From: Tolypothrix sp. NIES-4075
GTDB taxonomy: Bacteria; Cyanobacteriota; Cyanobacteriia; Cyanobacteriales; Nostocaceae
Assembly (NCBI RefSeq): GCF_002218085.1
Contig: NZ_BDUC01000009.1
Coordinates: 186,001-250,000, forward strand
Length of the DNA: 64,000 nt
Direction of reading: 5' to 3'
The notes under the pieces: generated by a model
What the model was told of the DNA's origin: nothing
What the model saw: the letters and a program-made list of their open reading frames with translations, nothing else
Database searches by the model: none
Shown here: piece by piece, positions 44,000 through 54,080 of the stretch
Position numbering within the stretch: the first letter of the stretch is position 1
Layout of the letters: each line of letters opens with the position of its first letter
Translations under genes and position numbers: made by a program

Positions 44000-44698
44000 T
44001 CACCTTTTAGCAGGCGTGGGATTTGCTTGTTTTGCGGGCGCTTGGGAGGCTGGCACTTGGGGGAAAACCGGAGAAACGCCATTGGGGGCAGGATTGAACC
44101 CTTGCCCAGGCAAAGGCTGAATAGGCGCATTTGGGGGTAGATTGAAGTTCGGGTTGCCTTGTGGATTAATGGGAGCAACTGGCGCGGTATTTGGTGCAGG
44201 TACAGCACCGGGATTAACACCGAAAGGAGAAATAACAGGTGGTGATGATGTGGGTGGTGATGAGAAAGTAGGTTGAACTACAAAAGAGATTTGAGTACCT
44301 CCCTGTTGTCTCCATAAATCTACCATCTCCATGACATCGTTATAAGCCGTTGACTTAGTAACTTTCAACGCCAAAATGCCATTAGGATTTTGCTTGAGAT
44401 AATTGCGGAAATTCTCTGTTAACTGCTCTTTTCTTATCGTCTGTCCATCTAGGGAAGTTTGTCCGATCGCATCAACACCCAAAGTTAATATCTGCCGTTG
44501 AGACTGTGGTTGTAAATTTGAAGCATTAGGTACTGGTGTACCTGTTTTAGCTTCGGGCAAATTAACATTAATCGCTTCTTGTCGAGTAAATTGCAAAGCC
44601 GCCAAAATAAAAAATGTCAGGATACAAAAAACGACATCAATTAAGGGAATGATTTGAATTTGGACTTCTTCAACTGGAGTATGCAGGTTAACTTTCAT
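44000..44698 (-). CDS. exbD: ExbD/TolR-family biopolymer transport protein
   Basis: The 232-residue protein has a short cytoplasmic start, one membrane helix (IIPLIDVVFCILTFFILAAL, residues ~15-34, with the conserved Asp20 in the pore position) and a periplasmic domain up to ~140. The C-terminal 90 residues are a proline/asparagine-rich tail (VNPGAVPAPN, NPNFNLPPNAPIQPLPGQ) that is not part of the usual fold. With the adjacent ExbB it would form a proton-driven motor for outer-membrane transport. The tail runs toward the duplicated 54-bp repeat region, suggesting the 3' end is unstable. Confidence 0.88.
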   Translation of the reverse strand: MKVNLHTPVEEVQIQIIPLIDVVFCILTFFILAALQFTRQEAINVNLPEAKTGTPVPNASNLQPQSQRQILTLGVDAIGQTSLDGQTIRKEQLTENFRNYLKQNPNGILALKVTKSTAYNDVMEMVDLWRQQGGTQISFVVQPTFSSPPTSSPPVISPFGVNPGAVPAPNTAPVAPINPQGNPNFNLPPNAPIQPLPGQGFNPAPNGVSPVFPQVPASQAPAKQANPTPAKR

Positions 44699-44734
44699 CG
44701 TCTTATTTTTGTGCCTTACTTGAATTATTGACTA

Positions 44735-45517
44735 TTACTCTGGATCTGATGAATGTGAATCAGATTCGGTTGGTGGGGGGGGAGGAACTTCCGTAAATTT
44801 GTTTCTACCTCTTTTGCGGGGTGCAGAGAATTTTTGGGGTGAGGAATCTCGCTCTCGACCGGGCGGCAACGCTTTTTCTAGTGGATTATTGCTAAAATCA
44901 GGCGGTGACTGCCGATAAAGCAATTCCATATCATTCCCCGCTTTGCGAAAGACTTTTACTTGGTTGACGACAAAACCTTGAAATAAACGGTAAAATGCCA
45001 AACTCACGATCGCCACAATTAGCCCTGCTGCCGTACTAATTAGAGATTCCCCAATACCAGTAGTCACCCCAGCTGTCGATGCGGTTCCCAAATCGCCAAT
45101 CCGAATAGATCGCAAAGCCTGAATCAAACCCAAAACCGTACCCAACAATCCTAATAATGGCGCAAGGGCAATTACAGCTTCTAAAAGTTTTTCCCCTCGT
45201 CGCATCCCCGCTAATTCATCTTCTGCGCTTGCTTCTAGCGCCAGTCTAAACGTTTCCGTATCGGTTTTGGGCAAGTTTAAGGGCGCAAAAAGAAAGCGTC
45301 CTATAGGCTGATTCGTTGTTTGTCTGGCAATATCCCTAGCCGTTACCCAATTTTCACAGGCTGCATCTAACACGCGATCGACTATTTCCTTTTCTTGCGT
45401 TAATATTCTTAACCAAAACCACAAACGCTCGAAAATCACGCTCAAAGATAGAATCGACAGGGCAAGCAAAGGCCACATCGCCGGTCCGCCCTTGTGTATC
45501 AAATCTAAAATATCCAC
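44735..45517 (-). CDS. exbB: MotA/TolQ/ExbB-family proton channel protein
   Basis: The protein has a membrane segment MWPLLALSILSLSVIFERLW near the start and two more helices in the second half (KLLEAVIALAPLLGLLGTVLGL and GIGESLISTAAGLIVAIVSL), the three-helix pattern of ExbB. The start is placed at GTG 45517 because a GGAGG site precedes it by 12 bases and the longer frame (ATG 45565 or 45658) adds a soluble stretch with no family match; this is a judgement. The C-terminal tail after FVVNQVKVFRKAGND is basic and serine/proline-rich. The gene is directly upstream of exbD (36-base gap). Confidence 0.85.
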   Translation of the reverse strand: MDILDLIHKGGPAMWPLLALSILSLSVIFERLWFWLRILTQEKEIVDRVLDAACENWVTARDIARQTTNQPIGRFLFAPLNLPKTDTETFRLALEASAEDELAGMRRGEKLLEAVIALAPLLGLLGTVLGLIQALRSIRIGDLGTASTAGVTTGIGESLISTAAGLIVAIVSLAFYRLFQGFVVNQVKVFRKAGNDMELLYRQSPPDFSNNPLEKALPPGRERDSSPQKFSAPRKRGRNKFTEVPPPPPTESDSHSSDPE

Positions 45518-45733
45518 TATTTTCGGTTTCCTCCATTTATTATGCGTGCAACTATCCCAAGGCATTTTAATTTTAAAGATTAATGCACCACAGCTAAAAC
45601 TTGTGTTAACTATCACAAGATAGAATTTGGTATTACTTGAGAGTAGGTCTTCACTCACTAATTAGGGCGGTTATTCCCACAGGAAGTTTAGGGCATAATT
45701 TGCCAAAATTAAAGTTAACTGGAGGTCTAAAAC

Positions 45734-46045
45734 ATGAACTTCTCAATTCAAGCAGTTTACAACTGGTATCGTAATTTACTTCGCAATCCCAAATACCGCT
45801 GGTGGGTTATTTTAGGAACGCTGCTTTATTTTGTTAGCCCCATTGATTTCCTCCCAGATTTCTTCCCAGTTGTGGGAGAACTTGATGACGTTTTCCTTTT
45901 AACACTACTAGTTACGGAAATGTCCCAAGTAGTGATTGAAGGTTTTAAAGCTCGTAAGGGTGATGTAGATACCACAGCCGCTAATACTGCTGAGGCTTCT
46001 ACTAACGCCGACACTATTGATGTTGATGCTGTCTCTGTCAAGTAG
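45734..46045 (+). CDS. YkvA-family (DUF1232) membrane protein
   Basis: The 103-residue protein has the DUF1232 core KYRWWVILGTLLYFVSPIDF then LPDFFPVVGELDDVFLLTLL, two short hydrophobic stretches with the SPIDFLPD motif. The C-terminus is polar and acidic. The ribosome site GGAGG is 7 bases before the ATG. The family has no assigned activity. It is divergent from exbB with about 215 bases between the start codons. Confidence 0.85.
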   Translation: MNFSIQAVYNWYRNLLRNPKYRWWVILGTLLYFVSPIDFLPDFFPVVGELDDVFLLTLLVTEMSQVVIEGFKARKGDVDTTAANTAEASTNADTIDVDAVSVK

Positions 46046-46121
46046 TTACCGTTTAGAAATAAAACTTAATCAACTTCCTTTTCCCTCTGTTCACAATTTC
46101 CCTTGGTGAGTAGAGGGATAT

Positions 46122-46171
46122 TTGTAGTAAGCTTATCGCTTTAAAAGAAAGCGCTGAAGCGCTTACTACGT
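46122..46171. repeat. Two-hairpin dispersed element
   Basis: GTAGTAAGC-ttatc-GCTTTAAAAGAAAGCGCT-ga-AGCGCTTACTACG. The outer arms are conserved; the first stem is short and the second is GCGCT/AGCGC. It lies between the YkvA gene and the nucleotidyltransferase. Confidence 0.75.
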
Positions 46172-46204
46172 AACAAATTATAAAAATATTAATTTGAATT
46201 ACTT

Positions 46205-47023
46205 ATGAATAATAGCGATCGCCTAAAAAAGCCCCAAATCATTGGATTGTTACCGGCAGGTGGACACGCAACCCGGATTTCACCTTTACCGTTAAGTAAA
46301 GAATTATATCCAATTGGCTTTCGGTCTGTAGGTGATGAATTTAACTTACGACCAAAAGTAGTTTGTCACTATCTGCTAGAAAAAATGCAACTCGCAGGAA
46401 TTGATAAAGCTTATTTTATATTGCGATCGGGTAAATGGGACATTCCCGCCTATTTTGGCGATGGTGAGATGCTTTCGATGAATTTGGGCTATTTAATTAT
46501 GAATTTGCCTTTTGGTGTCCCCTTCACTTTAGATCAGGCTTATCCGTTTGTCGGTGATGCGTTGGTAGCTTTGGGTTTTCCTGATATTCTTTTTCAGCCG
46601 GAAGATGCTTTTACATTAATTATTGCACGCCAACAGGCAAGTGATGCCGATGTGGTTTTGGGATTATTCCCCACAGATAAACCGCAGAAAGCTGGTATGG
46701 TTGACTTCGATGATACAGGTAGAGTCCGTTTAATTATCGAAAAACCTCCGCAGTCAAATTTGCAGTATATGTGGGGTATTGCTGTTTGGAAATCGACTTT
46801 TACAGAGTTTTTGCATCAATATTTGATTGCTCTCAAGGCTAATAGCAACTTATCAGAGTTACCAGAAATACCTATTGGCAATGTAATTCAGGCTGCTATA
46901 GAAAAAGGTTTTCACGTAGAAGCCGAAGCATTTCCCGATGGTACTTATTTGGATATTGGCACACCTGATGATTTAGTGCGAGCAGTGCGCCAATTTACGG
47001 CTTATAACAATAATTTATCGTAG
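46205..47023 (+). CDS. Sugar-phosphate nucleotidyltransferase
   Basis: The 272-residue enzyme starts with IIGLLPAGGHATRISPLPLS, a variant of the GxGTRxxP...K nucleotide-binding loop, followed by KELYPIG. It has VVLGLFPTDKPQKAGMVDFDD (~150) and YMWGIAVWKSTFTEF (~190), and ends PDGTYLDIGTPDDLVRAVRQF. This is the fold of glucose-1-phosphate thymidylyl/uridylyltransferases. The glycine-rich loop reads AGGHATR instead of GGxGTR, so substrate specificity cannot be given. It might supply UDP-glucose for the ugd/uxs route (inference). A terminator-like stem follows it. Confidence 0.83.
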   Translation: MNNSDRLKKPQIIGLLPAGGHATRISPLPLSKELYPIGFRSVGDEFNLRPKVVCHYLLEKMQLAGIDKAYFILRSGKWDIPAYFGDGEMLSMNLGYLIMNLPFGVPFTLDQAYPFVGDALVALGFPDILFQPEDAFTLIIARQQASDADVVLGLFPTDKPQKAGMVDFDDTGRVRLIIEKPPQSNLQYMWGIAVWKSTFTEFLHQYLIALKANSNLSELPEIPIGNVIQAAIEKGFHVEAEAFPDGTYLDIGTPDDLVRAVRQFTAYNNNLS

Positions 47024-47081
47024 AGGCGTTCCGCCCGGAACATCTTAAGGCTACACGCGCTAGTGGTCTGTCCCATACCCG

Positions 47082-47110
47082 AAATCCCCATCCTTGGGAG
47101 GTGGGGATTT

Positions 47111-47112
<2 letters not shown>
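47082..47112. terminator. Stem-loop AAATCCCCA/TGGGGATTT between convergent genes
   Basis: A 9-bp stem (47082-47090 with 47102-47110) with an 11-base loop is followed by TT. It ends the nucleotidyltransferase transcript and overlaps the last bases of the converging Uma2 gene. The same style of hairpin (AATCCCC...) occurs at 29946-29972. Confidence 0.6.
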
Positions 47113-47725
<613 letters not shown>

Positions 47726-48023
47726 TTTGACCTCTTACACAATAGGGATTTAAGTGAAAGATGCCTACCCTATTAACTAATAAATTCTACACGCATGTCT
47801 TGGCGATATCTCCCGCACTGGCGTTCTCTCCTTACGCCATCTGATGTGACTCTTTCACTTTGGCATTAGGCTTGAGTGCATGAAAATATCCCTGTTTCCC
47901 CAATTGGGCGATCGCCCACCCATCTTTAATCAAAGCATTTTTAACCGGATTGCGATCATTGTCTCTAACAGGCAGAGTAGCTCGGTTTCCCCAGTAGTAA
48001 GCGCTCTTCTCGTTTACTGCGAA
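47726..48023. other. Gene-poor spacer
   Basis: Short ORFs overlap but none has support. GTAGTAAGCGCT near 47996 is half of a two-hairpin element. Promoters for the Uma2 gene should be in 47730-47780. Confidence 0.5.
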
Positions 48024-50996
48024 TTACTCCACGGGACGGACGATCGCAGGTGTATTTGGAGTCTTCGACTGGAAAACGGCATCTATTGCCTTTTGTAAAG
48101 TTTCTGCCATGACGATGCGGTTTTGGTAAACTACAATTACCCTGACTAAAGTTGGCAGGCTATTTTGTTCGGCTTCTAAATACAGAGGTTCAACATACAG
48201 AAGAGATTGTTCAATTGGAATTACTAACAAATTACCCTGAATCACTCGCGAACCGGCGCGATTCCACAAAGAAATCTGCTGAGAAATCACCGGATCTTGG
48301 TTAATCAAAGCTTCTATTTGTTCCTGTCCGTAAATAAGTTGCTGTTTGGGAAACTCATAAAGCAGCAGTTTACCGTATTCTTGTTGATCGGAACGTGCAG
48401 CTAACCAAGCGATTAAGTTAGGGCGTTGAGTTGGTGTAAAAGGAAGCAGCAAAATAAACTCTTCTGTGGCAGCGGTTGGCAGCTTCATTATTAGATAATA
48501 AGGCTCCACCGGACGCGGTTCGCTTCCATAAATCTCGGTGGGTATCTGCCACAAATCTTCGCGGTTGTAAAATACCTGTGCATCGATCATGTGATAAGCT
48601 AACAACCGTTCAGATTGAATGCTGAACAAATCCACCGGATAGCGGATATGACTTTTGAGAGCATCTGGCATCACATCCAGAGGTTTTAACAGGTTGGGAA
48701 AAATAGCCGCTAAAGTTTTGATAATTGGGTCTTGTGGATCGGCAATGTAGAAATTAACATTGCCATTGTAGGCATCAATGACGACTTTTACAGAGTTGCG
48801 GATGTAGTTAAATTTATTTTTTCCTGGGTCAGAATAAGGATAGCGATCGCTTGTAGTGTAAGCATCCAAAATCCAGTAAAGATAAGTTTTTTCGCTTTTG
48901 CTATTAGTTCCACCCGCATCGGCAGCAACTAAATAAGGATCGCTATCGTAACGTAAAAAAGGAGCGATCGCCCGAACTCTTTCTAAAATATTGCGCCGAA
49001 ATAACAACTTCGTTCCAGAGTGAAAATTTCGCGCCAGCAGCATTTGCCAATCTTTGAGATACTCAGCAAACAATAACCGTCGCCACCTAGCACCAATCGC
49101 TATTCCACCGCGTCCATCATACACGTTATACACATTCTCGCTGCCGCTGGGATAGTCCAACTCTCGGTTGGTTGTCCCTGTCATTACATAAGTGTTAGTA
49201 TTTTCACCATAATAAATTCGCGGTTCCCCAATCGGGATACTTGCCCGAATTGCTTCATTTGATATCTGCAAAGAACCTTTACCCCTATCAACTCCAATAT
49301 CCTTAACGTAATAATCGGGTAAGCCGCCAGAAACTACAGTATTCACCGGACTAAGTGTAAAACCGTAACCGTGAGTATAAACTAAATGTTTGTTTACCCA
49401 AGTCTGCGCTTGCTGCGGAACCGCCGTATAATCTAGTTCCCGCGCCGCAATAATCGTCTGTTGCTTCTCAGTCAAAGCCTGAGCATTCAGCTTTCCAGCT
49501 CCCCCTTGTCCCCCTTGTCCCCCTCTCCCCCTCCCCCCCTCCTTCTTCAGGGTATAGCGGTCAATATCAGCACCTGGGAACTTGTAATAAGGTCGGATTT
49601 GTTGTAATTGGCGGTTGGTTTGTAGCAATGGACGTGTATCCCACAAACGAATATTGCGAATCGTCTGGTTATTTTCTTGCAAAATCCCCGCTGTTAGTTC
49701 ACCTTTAGGATCGAAGGTTTCCGCTTCAATCTTATTTAAATTAAATGCCTGTCGCGTATGTTCAATCGTGCGCTGAATGTATGGACGTTCGCGGGCGAGT
49801 TCATTCGGTTGAACGATGAAGCGTTGAACTGCCGAAGGTAATATTTTACCAGAAATTGCCGCTATTATTAAATAAATTCCTAAAGCGTAAATTAGTTGAC
49901 GCGGGTAAGGAACCGATTTTAAGCTGGTTTTTTTCGCTTTGGACAAAATTATTACTCGCAATAGCAGGTAAATCGCGATCGCCACTGCTAAAAAACTCAA
50001 CCAGGTGTAAATTGGTAACTGTATTTCGACAGCGGTGTAACTAGCGCCGTAGTTTACACTATCAGTAGAATATAAAAGGTGGTAGCGCTGCAAGTAATAA
50101 TGAAAAGCGATCGCTAACATCACTAAGCTAGTTAAAGCGTTTAAATGCAGTCGCTGCGATACAGAAAAGCCTTTAAATCTACCTTCACTCAAACTGTTGC
50201 CCGATAGCAAATAAACTAATGCTACTGATGCTGTGCTATATAAAAGTAGTCCCAATAGCCAAGATGCTAACAAGTCCCAAATAGGTAGAGAGAAGACATA
50301 AAAGTTAATATCTTTGTGAAATAATGGCTCAGTTTGTTGAAAACTAGTGCTATGCAAACACTGTAAAAATTTATCCCAGCGTGCCGAAAGCAGAAAACCG
50401 AAAAGTAAACTGATGAGTAAGGCGATCGCACTTAAGCAAAACTGGTAATTACTCAAAATCGCAATTGTTAACCCCAGCAGCAATATCAGTGCTGAGTTTT
50501 GAGTGCCGAGTTTTGAGTAAAAAGAACTCAGTAGAGATTTTTCTAAAAAATGCCAAAAGTTCAGGGTTTCCTGACAATAGTAAATCAAAATCAATCCTAC
50601 CAGCGCACTCAGTCCTAACACCACCGGTAGGAGGAAATGCAAACTCAGTCTTGGAGGGAGATGGGGAGAGGGGGGGATGGGGAGAGGGGGGGATGGGGGG
50701 AAAGAATTGCCCCCTTGTCCCCTTTTCTCCCTTGTCTCCCTTGTCTCCCTGTCCCTCTGTCCCCCTGTCTCCCTGTCCCCCTCTCGATTGGCTATAGCCA
50801 AGTTAAACAGCAAAAAACCTGCTGAAGTGAAAAAAGCGATCGCGCATAACCCCAGTTGGGTCAACAAGCGCAACCAAAATACTTGTAAATATCCAACTTC
50901 ATCAAACCAGAGAATTTCTGCTGCCAGGTGTGAGGCTAAATCAAATAACAGCCACAAACCCAGCAGCAGTACAAATACTCTAAAAGTACGTTTCAT
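48024..50996 (-). CDS. UPF0182-family membrane protein with repeat-derived inserts
   Basis: The 990-residue protein has about seven membrane helices in the first 390 residues (MKRTFRVFVLLLGLWLLFDL, then WLRLLTQLGLCAIAFFTSAG, and further) and a large soluble C-terminal part with ERVRAIAPFLRYDSDPYLV, YWILDAYTTSDRYPYSDP and HMIDAQVFYNREDLWQIP. This is the UPF0182 family, of unknown function. Two stretches are out of character: a charged, Pro-rich segment (NREGDRETGG...PPSPHLPPRL, from about residue 70) coded by the G-rich/C-rich repeat at 50641-50795, and EGGRGRGGQGGQGGAG coded near 49500-49555. Both are in frame and add no stop. The family normally lacks them (family knowledge). It is transcribed away from hemA's direction only in position; both genes are on the minus strand. 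Confidence 0.85.
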   Translation of the reverse strand: MKRTFRVFVLLLGLWLLFDLASHLAAEILWFDEVGYLQVFWLRLLTQLGLCAIAFFTSAGFLLFNLAIANREGDRETGGQRDRETRETREKRGQGGNSFPPSPPLPIPPSPHLPPRLSLHFLLPVVLGLSALVGLILIYYCQETLNFWHFLEKSLLSSFYSKLGTQNSALILLLGLTIAILSNYQFCLSAIALLISLLFGFLLSARWDKFLQCLHSTSFQQTEPLFHKDINFYVFSLPIWDLLASWLLGLLLYSTASVALVYLLSGNSLSEGRFKGFSVSQRLHLNALTSLVMLAIAFHYYLQRYHLLYSTDSVNYGASYTAVEIQLPIYTWLSFLAVAIAIYLLLRVIILSKAKKTSLKSVPYPRQLIYALGIYLIIAAISGKILPSAVQRFIVQPNELARERPYIQRTIEHTRQAFNLNKIEAETFDPKGELTAGILQENNQTIRNIRLWDTRPLLQTNRQLQQIRPYYKFPGADIDRYTLKKEGGRGRGGQGGQGGAGKLNAQALTEKQQTIIAARELDYTAVPQQAQTWVNKHLVYTHGYGFTLSPVNTVVSGGLPDYYVKDIGVDRGKGSLQISNEAIRASIPIGEPRIYYGENTNTYVMTGTTNRELDYPSGSENVYNVYDGRGGIAIGARWRRLLFAEYLKDWQMLLARNFHSGTKLLFRRNILERVRAIAPFLRYDSDPYLVAADAGGTNSKSEKTYLYWILDAYTTSDRYPYSDPGKNKFNYIRNSVKVVIDAYNGNVNFYIADPQDPIIKTLAAIFPNLLKPLDVMPDALKSHIRYPVDLFSIQSERLLAYHMIDAQVFYNREDLWQIPTEIYGSEPRPVEPYYLIMKLPTAATEEFILLLPFTPTQRPNLIAWLAARSDQQEYGKLLLYEFPKQQLIYGQEQIEALINQDPVISQQISLWNRAGSRVIQGNLLVIPIEQSLLYVEPLYLEAEQNSLPTLVRVIVVYQNRIVMAETLQKAIDAVFQSKTPNTPAIVRPVE
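50641..50795. repeat. Repeat arms inside the UPF0182 gene
   Basis: On the plus strand GGGAGATGGGGAGAGGGGGG units are followed, across AAAGAATTGCCCCC, by CCTTGTCTCCCTTGTCTCCC units. This is the same G-rich-to-C-rich design as in the intergenic arrays, yet it lies within an intact reading frame. Confidence 0.7.
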
Positions 50997-51054
50997 CTTG
51001 CTGATTTTGGATTCATTTCTATCTAAAATTTTCCATCCAAAATCTCAAATCAGT

Positions 51055-52341
51055 TTAACTAAACTGCTCACCTGCATCTAAATTAAACAACATTTGCAGA
51101 GTTTGCATACAACGGTGTCTCGCATCAACATCTTGTTGAGCGCGTAACTGCACCATCGGGTCGTGTAAAATTTTATTAACAATTCCTCGTGTTAGAGCCT
51201 CGATGATTTCCTGATGTTTGTCGCCGAATTCTGAACCCAATCGTGATAAAGCTTTTTCTAATTCTTGTTCGCGAATGGTTTCGATTTTATTCCGCAGACA
51301 GCTGATTGTTGTGACAGTTTCTAAACTGCGCCACCAAATATCAAAGGCTTCCACTTCTTCGTCTAGTAAAACCTCCGCCTCCTGCGCCATCTTGCGACGG
51401 CTTTCGTAGTTTTGCGCCACCACCGCCTTCAAATCATCCACATTGAACGCTTGTACGTTTTCCACCTCATTCACGTCCGCATGGACGTTACGAGGCACGG
51501 AAATATCAAATAACATTAAAGGCTGGTTCGGTGCTAAAACCATTTCTAATTTAGCGCGGTCAAGTATCGGCTCTGTTGCAGAAGTACTTGTAAACACTAA
51601 ATCACTCTCGGCAATTACTGTTATCATTGCCGACATTGGATGAGTTTGAATATTTTGTTCGGGATACTGCCGTGCCAGTTCTGCGGCACGTTCGATAGAG
51701 CGATTTAAAATGCAAATTTTCGCAGCACCTTTCGATATTAAGTGTTGCACAAGTAACCGCGACATTTTCCCAGCACCGAGAATTGCTACTCGACAAGCCG
51801 CTAAATTTTGTACCTTCATTTGCGCCAGTTCTACAGCTGCCGAACTAATAGAGACTGCACCAGTACCAATACTAGTTTCAGTCCGAACCCGCTTACCAGC
51901 CGTTAGCGCTTGTTTAAATAATCGATTCAAAATGGTTTTAATACCGTTGTATTGCTGTCCCAGTTTGTGAGTATGCTTCACCTGAGCCAGAATTTGCCCT
52001 TCTCCCAGCACCAGACTATCTAAACCTGCTGACACCCGCATCAGATGCATTACCGCATCTTGATGCAGCAACATAAACAGGTGTTGTCGCAAAGATGCAG
52101 CAGGCAACTTGCTGTATTCAGAAAGAAACTGAGTAACTTCTCGAATACCCTGTTCAGTTTCTGGAGTAACGATGTAAATTTCCAGACGGTTACAAGTGCT
52201 GAGGATTGCGACTTCTTGAATATGAGGATAACTAGCTAAGTGAGCGATCGCACTTTCAGTTTGTGGTTCTGGAATACTCAGCTTTTCCCGGACTTCTACT
52301 GGGGCTGTTTTATGGCTTAACCCCACCACTGCTATATGCAT
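51055..52341 (-). CDS. hemA: Glutamyl-tRNA reductase
   Basis: HemA reduces glutamyl-tRNA to glutamate-1-semialdehyde, the committed step of 5-aminolevulinate and tetrapyrrole synthesis. The 428 residues include VGLSHKTAPVEVREKL, the catalytic Cys in STCNRLEIY (~50), VRVSAGLDSLVLGEGQILAQVK-type sequence (LMRVSAGLDSLVLGEGQILA), the NADPH domain with AILGAGKMSRL (~190) and the dimerisation end. All motifs are present and full length. It is separated from the glpX gene upstream by repeats, so it should be transcribed alone. It feeds hemF and hemJ. Confidence 0.97.
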   Translation of the reverse strand: MHIAVVGLSHKTAPVEVREKLSIPEPQTESAIAHLASYPHIQEVAILSTCNRLEIYIVTPETEQGIREVTQFLSEYSKLPAASLRQHLFMLLHQDAVMHLMRVSAGLDSLVLGEGQILAQVKHTHKLGQQYNGIKTILNRLFKQALTAGKRVRTETSIGTGAVSISSAAVELAQMKVQNLAACRVAILGAGKMSRLLVQHLISKGAAKICILNRSIERAAELARQYPEQNIQTHPMSAMITVIAESDLVFTSTSATEPILDRAKLEMVLAPNQPLMLFDISVPRNVHADVNEVENVQAFNVDDLKAVVAQNYESRRKMAQEAEVLLDEEVEAFDIWWRSLETVTTISCLRNKIETIREQELEKALSRLGSEFGDKHQEIIEALTRGIVNKILHDPMVQLRAQQDVDARHRCMQTLQMLFNLDAGEQFS

Positions 52342-52614
52342 ATGTTAAATCGTAATTGCTAAATGGGGATTGGGGAATTGGGAATTGGGAATTGGGAATA
52401 GGTAATTGGGAATTGGGAATTGGGAATTGGGAATTGGAATTGGTAATAATTCTTTTCCCTTTCCCATTACCCATTGCCCATTGCCCCAACGGGAGAGCCA
52501 GTCGCCTCAACGCGGCGGCAGTCGCTACAACGGGGGGAACCCCCGCAACGCGCTGACTTGGGAACCCGCGCACGGCGCTGGACTCACCATTACCCATTCC
52601 CCATTCCCCATTTC
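52342..52614. repeat. Repeat-filled interval between hemA and glpX
   Basis: GGGAATTGGGAATTGGGAAT units (52365-52445) pass into CCCATTACCCATTGCCC and then a variant of the GC-rich element (52483-52590: GGGAGAGCCAGTCGCC ... GGGGGGAACCCCCGCAACG). CCATTACCCATTCCCC ends it. No gene is seen; short frames are repeat artefacts. Confidence 0.7.
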
Positions 52615-53652
52615 CTAGTGCAGTTGCACAACCTTAGACTCGCCAGACATGTGAATCGTATCCACAAAACGAGCAGTTTTTGACTGGCTGGAAATAACTA
52701 GACTTTGAGTTCTTGCCCCGCCGTGGAAGAAGCGAACACCTTGCATTAAGTTACCACTTGTGATACCGCAAGCAGCGAACAGCACAGTTTCACCGGATGC
52801 CAGTTCATGAGCATCGTAGACCTTATCGAGGTCAGTGATACCCATAGAATTCATCCGCTCAATGTTGGCTTGTTTGCTTTCACCAATCAAACCTGTTTTC
52901 ACTACTTCTGGATCGTAGATCAATTGACCTTGAAAGTGTCCACCCATAGCCCGCATTGCAGCGGCGGATATTACACCTTCAGGAGCCGCGCCAATACCCA
53001 TTAGACAATGAATGTTAGTGCCGGCAAAACCACAGGATACGGCTGCACCCACGTCACCATCGGAAATTAGTTGCACTCTCGCGCCGGCTTCGCGGATTTC
53101 TTTAATCAAATCGTTGTGGCGTTCGCGCTTCATGACTACTACCACAAGTTCTTCAATAGAGCGGTCTAGACACTCGGAGAGAATCTTCAGGTTTTCCGTT
53201 GCTGACTTGTTGATGTCTACCTTGCCCTTAGCGGCTGGAGGTGCTGCTAGTTTCTTCATGTAGAAGTCAGGTGCAGCAAATAATCCACCTTTTTGGGAAA
53301 TTGCCAAAACAGCCATCGAACCAGGTTGTCCGTAAGCTACCAAGTTAGTACCTTCGCAGGGGTCAACGGCGATATCAATTTCCACTAATTCATCTGGGTT
53401 ACAGAAGTCTTTGGCATCTTCACGAGAGCAGATACCTACTTCTTCTCCGATATACAGCATAGGGGCATCATCGCGTTCGCCTTCGCCGATAACGATGCGA
53501 CCGCGCATGTAAATCTTGTTCATTCTTTCCCGCATGGCTTCTACAGCCACTTGGTCAGCGGTGTTTTTTTCGCCCTTGCCCATCCAACGTGCGGAGGCGA
53601 TCGCCGCTTGTTCAACAACTTCAATAATTTCTAAACCAAGTGTATTTTCCAC
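52615..53652 (-). CDS. glpX: Class II fructose-1,6-/sedoheptulose-1,7-bisphosphatase
   Basis: This is the bifunctional F/SBPase of the cyanobacterial Calvin cycle, removing the C1 phosphate of both sugars. The 345-residue product includes MENTLGLEIIEVVEQAAIAS, RWMGKGEKNTADQVAVEAMR, GRIVIGEGERDDAPMLYIGE (metal-binding acidic residues), VDPCEGTNLVAYGQPGSMAV and EPGVSAAAMRAMG-like AAPEGVISAAAMRAMGG. The length is typical. The gene is monocistronic by spacing. It is transcribed toward hemA through a repeat array. Confidence 0.97.
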   Translation of the reverse strand: MENTLGLEIIEVVEQAAIASARWMGKGEKNTADQVAVEAMRERMNKIYMRGRIVIGEGERDDAPMLYIGEEVGICSREDAKDFCNPDELVEIDIAVDPCEGTNLVAYGQPGSMAVLAISQKGGLFAAPDFYMKKLAAPPAAKGKVDINKSATENLKILSECLDRSIEELVVVVMKRERHNDLIKEIREAGARVQLISDGDVGAAVSCGFAGTNIHCLMGIGAAPEGVISAAAMRAMGGHFQGQLIYDPEVVKTGLIGESKQANIERMNSMGITDLDKVYDAHELASGETVLFAACGITSGNLMQGVRFFHGGARTQSLVISSQSKTARFVDTIHMSGESKVVQLH

Positions 53653-54080
53653 AAATGCCCTCTAAGATTGCTTGACTTTGCGTAGTTTTATCAATGATTT
53701 CAGTTTTCAAGTCTACCAAAGGGCGGATACACCTGGAAAATAGTCTTGACTTGCTTCTGTGTTAAGTTTTGCTGCTAAATGTTTTTATACCTGTCAATAT
53801 TGGCACTTTTGGGTACTTATCTTTTGGGTGTTGAATATCAGCAATTGGCGATCGCGCCAATTTCTGTTACTAAGTACTTTTGTGAAATGGAAAACCGCTT
53901 TATAAATATCAAAGCTGCACATTCACAAATTTACAAGCGAAATAAAATTTAATTATAAATGTTTATATTACGTATGATTTTAAGTATAGTAAAAGCGAAA
54001 TCTTTCTTGATTTACTGATAATCTTATCAGTAATGAATTTTTAAATCATAAATCAATTTTATCAAGAGGTAGAAACACCC
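53653..54080. other. Promoter-containing interval with a possible tiny ORF
   Basis: A 57-codon ORF at 53779-53952 (MFLYLSILALLGTYLLGVEY, then a polar half ending KRNKI) has one membrane-helix-like segment but no ribosome site, so it is not called as a gene. The rest is AT-rich and should hold the divergent promoters of glpX and the methyltransferase gene. Confidence 0.4.

Noticed and set aside
43635..44140. Plus-strand frames of 161 and 135 residues
   Set aside because: They run through the 54-bp duplication and antisense to exbD, with codon use unlike the neighbours.
53779..53952. 57-residue hydrophobic small protein
   Set aside because: There is no ribosome site and no recognised family; noted in the interval description only.
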